A program made the position numbers and the translations under genes. From GCA-2737725 sp965229355 (lineage in GTDB: Bacteria; Pseudomonadota; Alphaproteobacteria; Rhodospirillales; Rhodospirillaceae): a stretch of 64,000 nt of DNA. The stretch's first letter is position 1; every line of letters starts with the position of its first letter. Positions 24,305-33,459 of this stretch are shown in pieces. The stretch lies in assembly GCA_965229355.1 (NCBI GenBank), contig OZ245869.1, forward strand, positions 3,782,001 to 3,846,000, read 5' to 3'. The notes under the pieces are model-generated. The model searched no databases and was not told the origin of the DNA. It saw only the letters and a list, made by a program, of their open reading frames with translations.

Positions 24305-24667
24305 ATGAGTTATGTTGATGGATTTTTGATTCCGGTACCGAAGAAAAAGGTCGCCGCCTATAAAAAGATGGCAACAGTCGCGAAGAAAGTCTGGCTCAGC
24401 CATGGCGCGCTCGATTATGTCGAAGCCATTGCCGACGACGTAAAGCCAGGCAAGTGGACGTCATTTCCACAAGCCGTGAAGTTGAAGAAAGACGAAACCG
24501 TATGGTTCTCGTACATCGTCTACAAGAACCGCAAACACCGCGATGCGGTGAATAAGAAAGTCATGGCTGATAAGCGCATGAAAGCTTTCGGAACGGACAT
24601 GAGCAAAATGCCATTCGATGGCAAGCGCATGATTTTTGGTGGCTTTAAAGCGATGGTCAAAGCCTAA
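24305..24667 (+). CDS. DUF1428 family protein
   Basis: 120 residues: SYVDGFLIPVPKKKVAAYKKMA at the start, GALDYVEAIADDV, and FDGKRMIFGGF at the end, the DUF1428 pattern with a dimeric alpha/beta-barrel fold. Function unknown. GGGAGG lies 8 bases before the ATG at 24305 and only 2 before the ATG at 24299, so the shorter form is chosen. It is often found with ArsR/SRPBCC/VOC genes, as here. Confidence 0.92.
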   Translation: MSYVDGFLIPVPKKKVAAYKKMATVAKKVWLSHGALDYVEAIADDVKPGKWTSFPQAVKLKKDETVWFSYIVYKNRKHRDAVNKKVMADKRMKAFGTDMSKMPFDGKRMIFGGFKAMVKA

Positions 24668-24689
24668 TCCACACCGCTATGTGATTTTC

Positions 24690-24720
24690 AAAAGGCGCAC
24701 AGAGTACTGTGCGCCTTTTT
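24690..24720. terminator. Bidirectional terminator between DUF1428 and pit genes
   Basis: A perfect 13-bp stem (AAAAGGCGCACAG / CTGTGCGCCTTTT) with loop AGTA, then TT. It separates two convergent genes and can act on both strands. Confidence 0.93.
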
Positions 24721-24722
24721 TG

Positions 24723-25721
24723 CTAGAAGAGGCGCGTCAGCAAGTACGTAACTGCACCAATCGAACCGGCGGCGGGAATGGTCAGCACCCAAGTGATTAA
24801 AATATCCCGCGCGATATTCCAGCGCACGGCACCGGCATTACGCGCGGCCCCCACGCCCACAATCGAGCCCGCAATGGTTTGTGTGGTCGACACGGGCACG
24901 CCAAAGCCCGTGGCCATAAACAGCGCGACCGCACCAGATGTTGCTGCACAAAAGCCCTGTTGCTGCGAAAGCTTGGTGATCTTCGAGCCCATGGTGCGCA
25001 CGATGCGCCAGCCGCCCATCAGCGTCCCAATGCCCATCGCAGCTTGGCATAACAGCACGACCCAGAACGGCACATGAAAACCACCTTCCATCATGCCTTG
25101 CGAGTACAGCAGCACCGCGATGATCCCCATCGTCTTTTGCGCATCGTTGGCACCGTGGCCCAACGAATACAAAGCAGCGGAGACAACCTGCAACGGACGA
25201 AAGATGCGGTCGCCAGTTGCCGCGGCCACGCGCCGGAACGTCCACGACACCACCAACATTAGAAACAGTGCGAGCGACAAGCCCACCAGGGGTGACAGCA
25301 CGATGCCCGCAATGGTTTTCAACAAACCAGCCCAGACAATGCCGGTGCCACCTGCTTTCGCAACGCCAGCGCCAACAAGCCCGCCAATAAGCGCGTGCGA
25401 ACTGGACGACGGCATGCCCCACAGCCAGGTGACGATGTTCCAGACAATCGCCCCCGTCAGCGCGCCAAAAATAACAGCCGGATCAATCACGTCCGCGCTG
25501 ATGATCCCTGACCCCACAGTTTTCGCGACAGCCACACCGAAAAACAAAAAAGCGATGAAATTAAAAAAAGCCGCCCACAGCACTGCTGTAAACGGCTTCA
25601 TCACGCGGGTAGCAACGACAGTTGCGATAGAGTTGGCGGCATCGTGCATGCCGTTCAAGGCATCGAACACCAGCGCGACACCAATCAGTGCAATCAGAAG
25701 CGGCAGCGAAATCGGATCCAT
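24723..25721 (-). CDS. pit: Low-affinity inorganic phosphate transporter (Pit)
   Basis: 332 residues, about ten membrane helices. The two inverted PHO-4 signatures are present: ALNGMHDAANSIAT (about 21-34) and SLGHGANDAQKTMG (about 190). Pit proteins move metal-phosphate with protons into the cytoplasm. It lies 12 bases downstream of the DUF47 gene, the usual two-gene operon. No pho box was identified. Confidence 0.95.
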   Translation of the reverse strand: MDPISLPLLIALIGVALVFDALNGMHDAANSIATVVATRVMKPFTAVLWAAFFNFIAFLFFGVAVAKTVGSGIISADVIDPAVIFGALTGAIVWNIVTWLWGMPSSSSHALIGGLVGAGVAKAGGTGIVWAGLLKTIAGIVLSPLVGLSLALFLMLVVSWTFRRVAAATGDRIFRPLQVVSAALYSLGHGANDAQKTMGIIAVLLYSQGMMEGGFHVPFWVVLLCQAAMGIGTLMGGWRIVRTMGSKITKLSQQQGFCAATSGAVALFMATGFGVPVSTTQTIAGSIVGVGAARNAGAVRWNIARDILITWVLTIPAAGSIGAVTYLLTRLF

Positions 25722-25733
25722 GGCTTTCGCCTA

Positions 25734-26378
25734 TTATAGGTGGCTAATGACGATGCCGCTGATCTCGTTCGCGATATCCTCGAACCGATCCATGATCTTT
25801 TCGAGAGAATCATAAATCTCGGTGCCGACAATGAACGGCATGGCTTTGCCGTCGCGATGTTGCAGATAAAGCGTCTTCAAGCCCTTCTCGTGCAGTTCAT
25901 CGGCCACATCTTCGCTGTGCACGATCTCTTCCGATAGTTGTCCCAAACGGTGCGCATTGGTGCGCACGTCTTTCAACAGCGCGATCATTTCAGCGGTGCT
26001 ATTGGCTGACTTAATCACCACATCGCCCATATCGCGCATATGCGGCTCGAAGGATGTCACTTCATATAAGCGCACCAACTTGGTGGTCTTGCGCATTTGG
26101 TCGATGGCATCATCCATCGAGGTAATCAGCTCTTGAATGTCGGTTCGCTCGAACGGCGTGATGAAGCTGCGCTTAATATCCAGCAACACTTCGCGCGTGA
26201 TCACATCGGCATCGGTTTCATGTTTCACAATGCGATCGACGCAGGCCATCACGTTGGCGCCGCCGTCCAGCATTTCGCGTAAGGCTTTCGCCCCCTGCAC
26301 TAGGTGCGCGGCATGGCGCCCTGTCAGATCAAAAAACGCATCTTCTTGCGGCAGAAGTTTTTGAAACCACTTGAACAC
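25734..26378 (-). CDS. DUF47 (PhoU-like) Pit accessory protein
   Basis: A 214-residue, all-helical cytoplasmic protein: MFKWFQKLLPQEDAFFDL, HETDADVITREVL, and a four-helix PhoU-like repeat ending EDIANEISGIVI. DUF47 proteins are thought to regulate the Pit transporter encoded next to them; here it is the first gene of the pair. Acidic residues in the ETDAD and EDVADEL motifs could bind metal, as in PhoU. Confidence 0.93.
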   Translation of the reverse strand: MFKWFQKLLPQEDAFFDLTGRHAAHLVQGAKALREMLDGGANVMACVDRIVKHETDADVITREVLLDIKRSFITPFERTDIQELITSMDDAIDQMRKTTKLVRLYEVTSFEPHMRDMGDVVIKSANSTAEMIALLKDVRTNAHRLGQLSEEIVHSEDVADELHEKGLKTLYLQHRDGKAMPFIVGTEIYDSLEKIMDRFEDIANEISGIVISHL

Positions 26379-26565
26379 TGACCCAGTCTCCCCAGCGCTT
26401 TACGAATGCGGTCCGCCACTCTGTACGTTACGTTTTGATGACGGTTTTGTTGCGGTGGGATACCCGGTCCCGGCTTGGGGAGCAACAGGCGGAACGCATG
26501 ACTGTCCGCGTTTTTGGCGTTATCTGTGGATAATTAAGGACTTACGAGACTGAAAACAGGCCTTT

Positions 26566-27864
26566 TTAGGCTGGGGGCAGCGTTTGGGGCGTCACCAGCA
26601 GTTTGTCGATGCGACGGCCATCCATATCGACCACCTCGAACTTATAGCCCCGGAACAAGAAAACCTCTCCTTCATGGGGAATATGCCCCAGTTGCTCCAA
26701 CACCAAACCTGCAACGGTATGGAAGGTATCGCTTTCCGAAAGCTTTGAAATGCCCAACACATCCTCGAAGTCATCAATCAGCATCGAGCCATCGACCAAG
26801 AGCGAGCCATCATCGCGGCGTGTAATCATGGGCGATGCGTCTTCGCTGTTGTCCGGCAACGCGCCCGCAATACTTTCCAGAATATCAGTGATGGTAATGA
26901 TACCTTCCATCATCCCCTGCTGATCCATCACGATGGCAATGTGGATGTGCTCGCGTTTAAAGCGGTCGAGAATATCCAACACCGGCGTTGCGTCATCGAT
27001 AAACGGTGCAGGCTCCATCACATCCGCCAACTTGACCGCGCGGTTACTCAACACTTGCGGCATCACGAATTTCGCCTGCACAACGCCAACCGGATGATCG
27101 ACCGTGCCGTCGCACACTAAGAGCCGTGAATGAGCGCTTTTGCTGAACACTTCGCTTAAGTCTTCAATTGTCGCATTGCGATCAATCCAGGCCACATGAA
27201 TACGCGGCGTCATCACCGCTTTGGCAGTGCGATCTGCCAAGCGCAACACGCCTTCAATCATATCGCGCTCTTGTTGCTCAAACACGCCGGAGGCTGTGCC
27301 CTCGGCCACCATGGTTTTTACTTCTTCTTCAGTAACACCACTGGCTTGCAGCTTATTAATGCCTAGTAGCTTCAACATACCTTGCGTGGAGTGCCGCAAC
27401 AGCCACACCGCAGGTGCTGCAACCTTCGCCAACATGCGCATCGGTAAGGCAATCGCGGCGGCAATTTGCTCGGCATACACCAGCGCAATGCGCTTGGGCA
27501 CTAATTCGCCCACGATCAACGATAAATACGTGATCACCAGAACCACAACGCCAGTGCCGATGCCGTCACTGTACGCGGCCAGAAATTCAAACTGCTCCAG
27601 CCAATCGCCCAAGCGATCACCCAAGGCCGCGCCACTGAACGCACCGGCGCTGATGCCCACCAAGGTAATGCCAATTTGAACGGTCGAGAGAAAACTGGTG
27701 GGTTCTTCCAGCATTTCGAGCGCTGCTTTAGCGCCCCGGCTTCCGTTCGCCGCCATTTGTTGCAGCCGCGCTTTGCGCGACGAGACAACCGCCATTTCGG
27801 ACATCGCCATGACGGCATTGATCAAGATCAAGCCAATCACAACGATCATTTCCAGAATAATCAT
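26566..27864 (-). CDS. CNNM/CorC-type (HlyC/CorC, DUF21-CBS) membrane protein
   Basis: 432 residues: a DUF21/CNNM membrane domain (about 1-200; SEMAVVSSRKARLQQMA, VGELVPKRIAL), a pair of CBS domains (VMTPRIHVAWI, IHIAIVMDQQGMMEGIITITDILESI), and a C-terminal CorC/HlyC domain (DTFHTVAGLVLEQLG, VDMDGRRIDKLLV). Members are linked to Mg2+/Co2+ export or resistance; the old hemolysin label is misleading. Whether it works with the YqaA gene upstream is unknown. The 187 bases up to the DUF47 gene show nothing clear. Confidence 0.93.
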   Translation of the reverse strand: MIILEMIVVIGLILINAVMAMSEMAVVSSRKARLQQMAANGSRGAKAALEMLEEPTSFLSTVQIGITLVGISAGAFSGAALGDRLGDWLEQFEFLAAYSDGIGTGVVVLVITYLSLIVGELVPKRIALVYAEQIAAAIALPMRMLAKVAAPAVWLLRHSTQGMLKLLGINKLQASGVTEEEVKTMVAEGTASGVFEQQERDMIEGVLRLADRTAKAVMTPRIHVAWIDRNATIEDLSEVFSKSAHSRLLVCDGTVDHPVGVVQAKFVMPQVLSNRAVKLADVMEPAPFIDDATPVLDILDRFKREHIHIAIVMDQQGMMEGIITITDILESIAGALPDNSEDASPMITRRDDGSLLVDGSMLIDDFEDVLGISKLSESDTFHTVAGLVLEQLGHIPHEGEVFLFRGYKFEVVDMDGRRIDKLLVTPQTLPPA

Positions 27865-27938
27865 AGCGGTGTTTCACACTCTCGCGTCAGAAGGAAAATA
27901 TGCAGTTCACTTAGGTTTAGCATGGTCAGTTCAAGGCG

Positions 27939-28370
27939 TCAGACGGCGAATGTGACCGCGGCCACGACAAGATAACGCCCCACTTTTGCAATGGTCACCA
28001 GCAGAACAAATACTGGCAGCGGCTCGCATAACACGCCCGCAACAACCGTCAGTGGATCGCCAATAATCGGCACCCAACTGAGCAGCAGCGACCATTTGCC
28101 ATAGCGCTGATACCAGCCTTGAGCGCGCACTAACGCGGCATCGCTGACCGGAAACCACCTCGCCTGCTTAAAGCGTTCAATCCCCCGCCCCAGCAGCCAA
28201 TTCACGCAACTCCCCAACACATTGCCCGCACTGGCCACAAGCAATACCAACCATGGCGCATAGTCATTCAACAGCAACGCTGCTACGGCGGCTTCAGATT
28301 GTGCTGGAAAGAGTGTCGCAGCAAGAAAGGCCGTGAAGAACAGCCCCGCATACACAAGAACGTCAGTCAT
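27939..28370 (-). CDS. YqaA-family (DedA-like) membrane protein
   Basis: 143 residues, four to five membrane helices. FLAATLFPAQSEAAVAALL, ASAGNVLGSCVNWLLGRG and WVPIIGDPLTVVAGVL match the YqaA branch of the SNARE-associated/DedA superfamily, which handles lipid or solute movement across the inner membrane. The start is 17 bases after the MBL hydrolase stop, so the two are probably co-transcribed. Confidence 0.9.
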   Translation of the reverse strand: MTDVLVYAGLFFTAFLAATLFPAQSEAAVAALLLNDYAPWLVLLVASAGNVLGSCVNWLLGRGIERFKQARWFPVSDAALVRAQGWYQRYGKWSLLLSWVPIIGDPLTVVAGVLCEPLPVFVLLVTIAKVGRYLVVAAVTFAV

Positions 28371-28387
28371 TCAGAAAATGCGACGAT

Positions 28388-29215
28388 TTATGGACCCGGC
28401 GTCAGGATCATTTGTTCGCGAGCGACGACGGTGCCGTCCCACATCTCGCGCGCATCGATTTCCACCTGGCGCATAAAGTCGTCGTTATGATCAGGGTCGT
28501 GATGGAAGATCGCGAGCTGCTTCACGCCGGCTTGTTTGCACAAGCGCACGCCTTCTTGCCACGTCGAGTGGCCCCAGCCGATCTTGGCTTTGAATTCAGC
28601 GTCGGTGTACGTGCAATCGTACACTACAATGTCTGCACCTTCGATCAACGACAGCACAGTTTCATCAGGCTTACCGATGATGTGCTCGGTGTCGGTCACG
28701 TAGCAGATCGATTTACCGCCATGTTCGATGCGGTAAGCCGTAGAGCCGTTCGGGTGGTTCAGCGGCGCGGTTTTCACCACAACGCCACCATCCATCGTCC
28801 AATTGGCACCGGCTTTGAAATCTTCGTAGTGCAACTGCGCCTGTAAGGCTGCAAGCGGCACGGGGAATGTGGGGTTTGCCATTTGATTGGCCAGCACATT
28901 TTCAATGCCGCCCACGTCTGACAAGTGGCCCGCACAAATTGTGAATTCGCTGTTGGCCATGAAGGCCGGGCCAAAGAACGGGAAACCGTTGATGTGATCC
29001 CAATGCGAGTGGGTCAGCATCAGCACGCCTTTTTTGACGCCGTCTTTCATGAACTCGAAGCCAAGGTTACGGATCCCCGTCCCGGCATCAAGAATAATGC
29101 GGTGATCACCCGCATAGATTTCAAGGCACGAGGTATTACCGCCGTACACCACGTGCTGTGGTGACGGACAAGCTATGCTTCCGCGGACGCCCCAAAATTT
29201 AACGGCAACGCTCAT
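28388..29215 (-). CDS. MBL-fold metallo-hydrolase
   Basis: 275 residues of the metallo-beta-lactamase fold. The metal motif is THSHWDH (about residues 68-74), with N-terminal FWGVRGSIACPSPQHVVYGGNTSC typical of a PhnP/RNase Z-like subgroup, an Asp in YVTDTEH and a late His in IFHHDPDHNDD. It would bind two metals and hydrolyse a phosphodiester or similar bond; substrate unknown. GGATGTGAT precedes the ATG. Confidence 0.92.
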   Translation of the reverse strand: MSVAVKFWGVRGSIACPSPQHVVYGGNTSCLEIYAGDHRIILDAGTGIRNLGFEFMKDGVKKGVLMLTHSHWDHINGFPFFGPAFMANSEFTICAGHLSDVGGIENVLANQMANPTFPVPLAALQAQLHYEDFKAGANWTMDGGVVVKTAPLNHPNGSTAYRIEHGGKSICYVTDTEHIIGKPDETVLSLIEGADIVVYDCTYTDAEFKAKIGWGHSTWQEGVRLCKQAGVKQLAIFHHDPDHNDDFMRQVEIDAREMWDGTVVAREQMILTPGP

Positions 29216-29361
29216 ATCACATCCGTATCAGGGGGTATCCCGGCAGCAACAATCGGTTGCAAACGCCACGTCAAAACCCATCCCCATACCGAGATACTAT
29301 GTGACGGAAATTGCTTAAACAATTCAAAAATCTGCACTTTTTATCCACAGGTCATTTGAGA

Positions 29362-30105
29362 CTAATCCTTAGAGGCCACTCGCGCAATGTTGTCACCAAC
29401 CTGCAAACCCAGGGATTTTGCGGCATTCCCGCTGTTTTGGGCAATTTCAACCAATAAGTTGGAGTTTCCATACCAAAAGAGGTCACCAACACGAACATCG
29501 GTAAATGTACGGGCGCGCGACAGCACCCGTCCCCCCGCTGTCAGGTTTTCCCCTGCTGTCATTGATTCAACGCGCAGGCCCGTTAGGGCGTTGCCGTAGC
29601 CATCGACATAAACAACTGCTGCGAGATCATCCGGCCAATCAGGCCGGTCTAGTGTGACTGCATTTATGTCTATTGCGTTAGGCAGTTCACTCTGCGCCAC
29701 CAACTGTGCCGCCACAGGGGCAAAGACATCGCGGCCATGAAATGTGGCGCTGCACGCATTTGGCACCGGCAACTGAAACGCCTGAGACCGTTTGGCGCGA
29801 CGTTGCACCTGCGACAACAGACCGTTATCAGGCCCCACAAACCACACGCCATCGGCATTCAGGGCGACGCATTTGCGCTCAGACCCCACGCCGGGGTCGA
29901 CAACCGCCACCACAACATCGCCGGGTTCGGCTTGCAGTGTATAGGCGGGCAACAAATAGGCCGCAGATTTAGGATCGAACGCGGGCACATCGTGCATCAG
30001 GTCGATGACAGGCACGTGCGGGACAGCACGCTTCAGCACGGCATGCACCTGCCCCACATATGGGCCACTCAGTCCAAAATCCGTGAACAAAAAAATCATA
30101 GGCAT
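29362..30105 (-). CDS. SAM hydroxide adenosyltransferase (DUF62)
   Basis: About 247 residues. Hydrolyses S-adenosylmethionine to adenosine and methionine. FLFTDFG at the start, VVDPGVGSERK with the catalytic Asp and Arg, FVGPDNGLL, and the His in ATFHGRDVFAP form the Asp-Arg-His triad of the hydrolase rather than the fluorinase form. A C-terminal beta-barrel domain follows. The ATG at 30105 has no SD but lies 7 bases after a TATACT -10, so the mRNA could be leaderless. Confidence 0.9.
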   Translation of the reverse strand: MPMIFLFTDFGLSGPYVGQVHAVLKRAVPHVPVIDLMHDVPAFDPKSAAYLLPAYTLQAEPGDVVVAVVDPGVGSERKCVALNADGVWFVGPDNGLLSQVQRRAKRSQAFQLPVPNACSATFHGRDVFAPVAAQLVAQSELPNAIDINAVTLDRPDWPDDLAAVVYVDGYGNALTGLRVESMTAGENLTAGGRVLSRARTFTDVRVGDLFWYGNSNLLVEIAQNSGNAAKSLGLQVGDNIARVASKD

Positions 30106-30111
30106 AGGGGA

Positions 30112-30140
30112 AGTATACCAACTTGGGTAAAACACGTCAG
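30112..30140 (-). promoter_or_regulatory. Promoter of the SAM hydrolase gene (possible leaderless mRNA)
   Basis: On the minus strand, CTGACG (30135-30140), a 17-base spacer and TATACT (30112-30117). The ATG begins at the seventh base after the -10, where transcription would be expected to start. It is inside the 54-base gap to the divergent dehydrogenase gene. Confidence 0.5.
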
Positions 30141-30159
30141 ACCGAAGATGGAGAGTTAA

Positions 30160-31122
30160 ATGTCGACGTTGCCACTGGTTGCCGTATCGCGCCGTATTCC
30201 CAAGGTTTGCGAAGAGCGTTTGGAAAAACTGTTTCGCGTGCGCTGGGGCAACGATGAGGGCGATTATACCACTGCCCGCATGATCGAATTAGCTGACGGT
30301 GCCGAGGCGTTGATGGTGAGTGCGGTTGATGGCGTGAATGCTGAGGTCGCGGCGAAGTTACCGGCCAGCTTGAAAATCATTTCAACGTTCTCTGTCGGCA
30401 CAGATCACATCGACATTGCTGCTGTTAAAGCGCGAGGCATCCTGATCGGTAACACACCTGGCGTGCTGACCGACGCCACGGCTGATATTGCGCTTCTGTT
30501 GATGCTGGGTGCCATGCGCCGTGGTGGCGAAGGCGAACGCATGCTGCGGGCCGGGCAATGGACTGGCTGGCGCCCGACACAATTGATGGGCACGCACCTT
30601 CACGGCAAAACATTAGGCTTAGTGGGCATGGGCCGCATTGGTGCGGCGGTTGCCACACGCGCCAAAGCGTTTGGCATGAACATTATCTACCACAACCGCA
30701 AACCATCAGCCGATGCTGAGCCATTGAACGCCACATACTATGCGTCGCTGGATGAAATGCTGGCGCAGACACAAGTGCTTTCATTGCACTGTCCGCTGAC
30801 ACCTGAAACCAAAGGCTTAGTGAACGCAACTCGTTTGGCCCAACTGCCTAAGGGTGCCATCGTAATCAACACGGCGCGCGGCGGCAGCGTCGTGGATGAA
30901 GATTTGATCGCTGCCCTGAAATCTGGGCACATCGCTGCGGCGGGTTTGGACGTTTACGCCAACGAACCTCATTTAGACCGCAGGTATTTAGACCTCGAGA
31001 ACGTCTATTTATTGCCGCACCTGGGCAGTGCGACGACGGAAACCCGCGAAGCCATGGGCATGCGCGCCATCGACAACATTGAAGCCGTCTTAAGTGGCAA
31101 AGCCCTGCCATACCCTGTGTGA
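30160..31122 (+). CDS. D-isomer-specific 2-hydroxyacid dehydrogenase
   Basis: 320 residues, similar to glyoxylate/hydroxypyruvate reductases. NAD(P) motif GLVGMGRIG (about 152-160), catalytic Arg in NTARGGSVVDE, Glu in VYANEP and His in LLPHLGSAT. HNRKP after the second strand suggests a choice between NADH and NADPH that cannot be settled by eye. Single gene between the divergent SAM hydrolase and the nucleotidyltransferase cluster. Confidence 0.94.
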   Translation: MSTLPLVAVSRRIPKVCEERLEKLFRVRWGNDEGDYTTARMIELADGAEALMVSAVDGVNAEVAAKLPASLKIISTFSVGTDHIDIAAVKARGILIGNTPGVLTDATADIALLLMLGAMRRGGEGERMLRAGQWTGWRPTQLMGTHLHGKTLGLVGMGRIGAAVATRAKAFGMNIIYHNRKPSADAEPLNATYYASLDEMLAQTQVLSLHCPLTPETKGLVNATRLAQLPKGAIVINTARGGSVVDEDLIAALKSGHIAAAGLDVYANEPHLDRRYLDLENVYLLPHLGSATTETREAMGMRAIDNIEAVLSGKALPYPV

Positions 31123-31279
31123 GGCTAGGTAAAAACCCACACAGAGCCTGGTTTCCGCCACGTTCATTCACCATTCATGTCGGTGGCCCATTGTTTCACC
31201 TGTACGACATATTCCTTGCGCTTTAGTGACAACGCGAGGCAGTATTTCGCGGTGGGGAACTAACAGGACGGGTAACCAA

Positions 31280-32050
31280 ATGGTTGGTTTTACGGCATTT
31301 ATCCTCGCGGGCTCGCGGAAAGCGACCGGTGACGGCTTGAATGGCGCACAGTTAAAAGCGCTGCTGCCTGTCTCTGGCATGCCGATGATCGACCGCGTAG
31401 TTAAAGCCGTAACCGCTTCAAAATATGTCAAACGTGTCGTCATCTGCGGCCCCTCATCGTTGGGCACCTGGACGAACGTCACTTATTTCCCGACAGGTTC
31501 CTCGCCCGCCAATAGCATTTTGCAATACTTAGAAAGCCGCACCTTTGAAAACAGCGGTGAAACCGATCCGGTGTTCGTCACCACGGCAGATCATCCGTTG
31601 CTGACAACCGAGATGGTCGATCACTTTTTGATGGGCGCTGTCAAAAGCGATACCGACCTCGTGGTTGGTATGGTCGATAAGAATGTGGTGAAAGCCAAGT
31701 ACGCGACAAGCCGTACAGGTTACAAATTCCGCGACGGCGTTTGGAAAAGCTGCAACCTGTTTGCATGCATGACGCCACGCGTGGCTAACATGGCTGCTTT
31801 CTGGCAGTTCGTTGAAAAGAACCGCAAGAAGCCGTGGCGCGTTGTGCGCGCCTTTGGCGTGTGGACGTTAATCAGCGTGCTGGTGGGCCGTTGGGATTTG
31901 CGCCAAGCCTTGATGCGTGCAGGCGAACGCGTGGGCATCACCATCGCGCCTGTTCTGATGCCGTGGCCTGAAGCCGCCATTGATGTGGATACGATAGGCG
32001 ATAAGGAATTGGCTGAAGCAATTCTGCAAGCCCGACCTCAACTCGCTTAG
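31280..32050 (+). CDS. Nucleotidyltransferase (MobA-like NTP transferase)
   Basis: 256 residues from ATG 31280 (GGACGGG upstream; the frame is open 18 codons further). The N-terminal loop FILAGSRKATGDGLNGAQLKAL replaces the classic LAAGxGxR signature but keeps the Lys in KALLPVSG; TTADHPLLT supplies the metal Asp; and DVDTIGD closes the fold. It would transfer NMP from CTP, GTP or another NTP to a sugar or alcohol phosphate. Its end overlaps the convergent second nucleotidyltransferase by 4 bases. Confidence 0.88.
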   Translation: MVGFTAFILAGSRKATGDGLNGAQLKALLPVSGMPMIDRVVKAVTASKYVKRVVICGPSSLGTWTNVTYFPTGSSPANSILQYLESRTFENSGETDPVFVTTADHPLLTTEMVDHFLMGAVKSDTDLVVGMVDKNVVKAKYATSRTGYKFRDGVWKSCNLFACMTPRVANMAAFWQFVEKNRKKPWRVVRAFGVWTLISVLVGRWDLRQALMRAGERVGITIAPVLMPWPEAAIDVDTIGDKELAEAILQARPQLA

Positions 32051-32787
32051 CTGCGTTTCGCCCACTCTGCTGTCACCGCTTGCGCATTCTCGTAGTCTTT
32101 CGGGAAATCCACTTCGCACCATTTCAAGCCATCAATGCTGGCCGTCGTGACTTGGATGCGCTGCGCCAACTTCGCGATGCTGGCTAAGTAGAATGCTTGT
32201 AAGCCTGTATCGGTGCGAATGGCTGCTTCCAGTTCAGCCACAAACGCATTGGCACCGTCGGCACGGAAGCGGATCATTCCGATGGACTCAGCGGAAACGA
32301 TAGACGGATCAAGCTTTTTGCTGACGTTCAGCACACGGCCTGACGCATCAGTCTGCACCTTCATGTCATCGTCGTCGTAGCTGGCTTTATGATCTACCGT
32401 CAGCGTAATCGGCGCTGGGGGTGCTGCAATCAGACGGCGCACGATCTCTTCGTCGATTAATGTGTCGCCATTCAGCAGAATAAAATCGTCCTGCATTTCG
32501 CCGCGCGCCATCCAGCACGTCGAAAGATTATCAGCCAAGTGATAGAATGGGTTTAGCGCAGTGCGCATCACCATGTCGGGTGTGGACAGCGCTTTTACTT
32601 CGGCTTCCACCTGCGCGGTTTCAAAGCCCGTCACCACGACAACGGAACTGACTCCGCCTTTTTTCAGCATATGCACTTGCCAGCCCAGTAATGAACGCGG
32701 GCCCAATTTCAGCAGGCATTTGGGGCTTTTGGCAGTCAACTCGCCGAGGCGTGAGCCTTTACCAGCGCTGAGGATGATGGCTTTCAC
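32047..32787 (-). CDS. Nucleotidyltransferase, LicC-like (phosphocholine/phospho-alcohol cytidylyltransferase type)
   Basis: 246 residues. MKAIILSAGKGSRLGELTAKSPKCLL is the full NTP-transferase signature, LNGDTLI gives the metal Asp, and VDFPKDYENA ends the fold. The closest overall look is the LicC group that makes CDP-choline or related CDP-alcohols. GTG start with AAAGG 6 bases upstream. Nine bases separate it from the HAD gene and it is the last gene of a three-gene minus operon with the CDP-alcohol phosphotransferase. Confidence 0.9.
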   Translation of the reverse strand: MKAIILSAGKGSRLGELTAKSPKCLLKLGPRSLLGWQVHMLKKGGVSSVVVVTGFETAQVEAEVKALSTPDMVMRTALNPFYHLADNLSTCWMARGEMQDDFILLNGDTLIDEEIVRRLIAAPPAPITLTVDHKASYDDDDMKVQTDASGRVLNVSKKLDPSIVSAESIGMIRFRADGANAFVAELEAAIRTDTGLQAFYLASIAKLAQRIQVTTASIDGLKWCEVDFPKDYENAQAVTAEWAKRS

Positions 32788-32796
32788 TGATGACCT

Positions 32797-33459
32797 TTAT
32801 GCATTCCAATTGCGTATCTCCATACCACGCTTTTCAGCGATGGCACGCAGTTTCGCATTAGGATTAACAGCCACACCCTGCCCCGCCCATTCCAGCATGG
32901 GCAGATCGGAATGATGGTCGGAATACGCGACGGTTTTCGCGTCTGTAAATGTCGCGGCCTTCGCCGCCAGCGCGGCTTTGATCATGTCCAGCTTGTCAGC
33001 GCCGTAGCAGTTGGGCCCCAGAATACGCCCGGTCAGACCTCCGTTCGCATCCACTTCGGCGCGTGTTGCCACGACATGTTCAATGCCCAGCGCCTTCGCA
33101 ATCGGCACGGCATGAATGTCGTTGCTGGCGGTGGCCAACACAATCACATCGCCATTCTGTTTATGCTGCACGATCTGCGTCAAAGCGCCCAGTCTGCATT
33201 TGCGGGGAATCCACGCGCGCACAAATTCATCATTCACCGCCGCAACTTCTGACGCCGGCGCGCCAGCTGTCACGCATTTCAGCATGACTTGTTTTAGATC
33301 TTTGCGTGTCAGCAGTTTCAGCTTGTAGGCAATCGCGGCACCCAAAATGAACGGCACCGTAATCAACCGCCACGGCCTGCGCTTTACAAACCGCAACAGC
33401 CACGGCGTGAAGGTGCCATGCGTGGTGATCGTCCGATCGAGATCGAAAACAGCAATCAT
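32797..33459 (-). CDS. HAD-IB family phosphatase
   Basis: 220 residues. Motif I FDLDRTITTHGTF (residues 5-17), motif II in VLATASND, a conserved Lys in GADKLDM and motif III/IV YSDHHSDLPML, as in SerB-like phosphatases. It would remove a phosphate from a small molecule or lipid intermediate. Its ATG shares a base with the stop of the CDP-alcohol phosphotransferase gene (TGATG). Confidence 0.92.
   Translation of the reverse strand: MIAVFDLDRTITTHGTFTPWLLRFVKRRPWRLITVPFILGAAIAYKLKLLTRKDLKQVMLKCVTAGAPASEVAAVNDEFVRAWIPRKCRLGALTQIVQHKQNGDVIVLATASNDIHAVPIAKALGIEHVVATRAEVDANGGLTGRILGPNCYGADKLDMIKAALAAKAATFTDAKTVAYSDHHSDLPMLEWAGQGVAVNPNAKLRAIAEKRGMEIRNWNA

Noticed and set aside
16185..24667. tRNA-associated integrative element
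   Set aside because: No integrase, no repeat of the tRNA-Asn 3' end downstream, and no mobility gene was found, so only a possible history is noted.
31115..31154. CTGTGTG/CACACAG inverted repeat at the end of the dehydrogenase gene
   Set aside because: It overlaps the coding end, has a long loop and no T-tract, so termination is unlikely.
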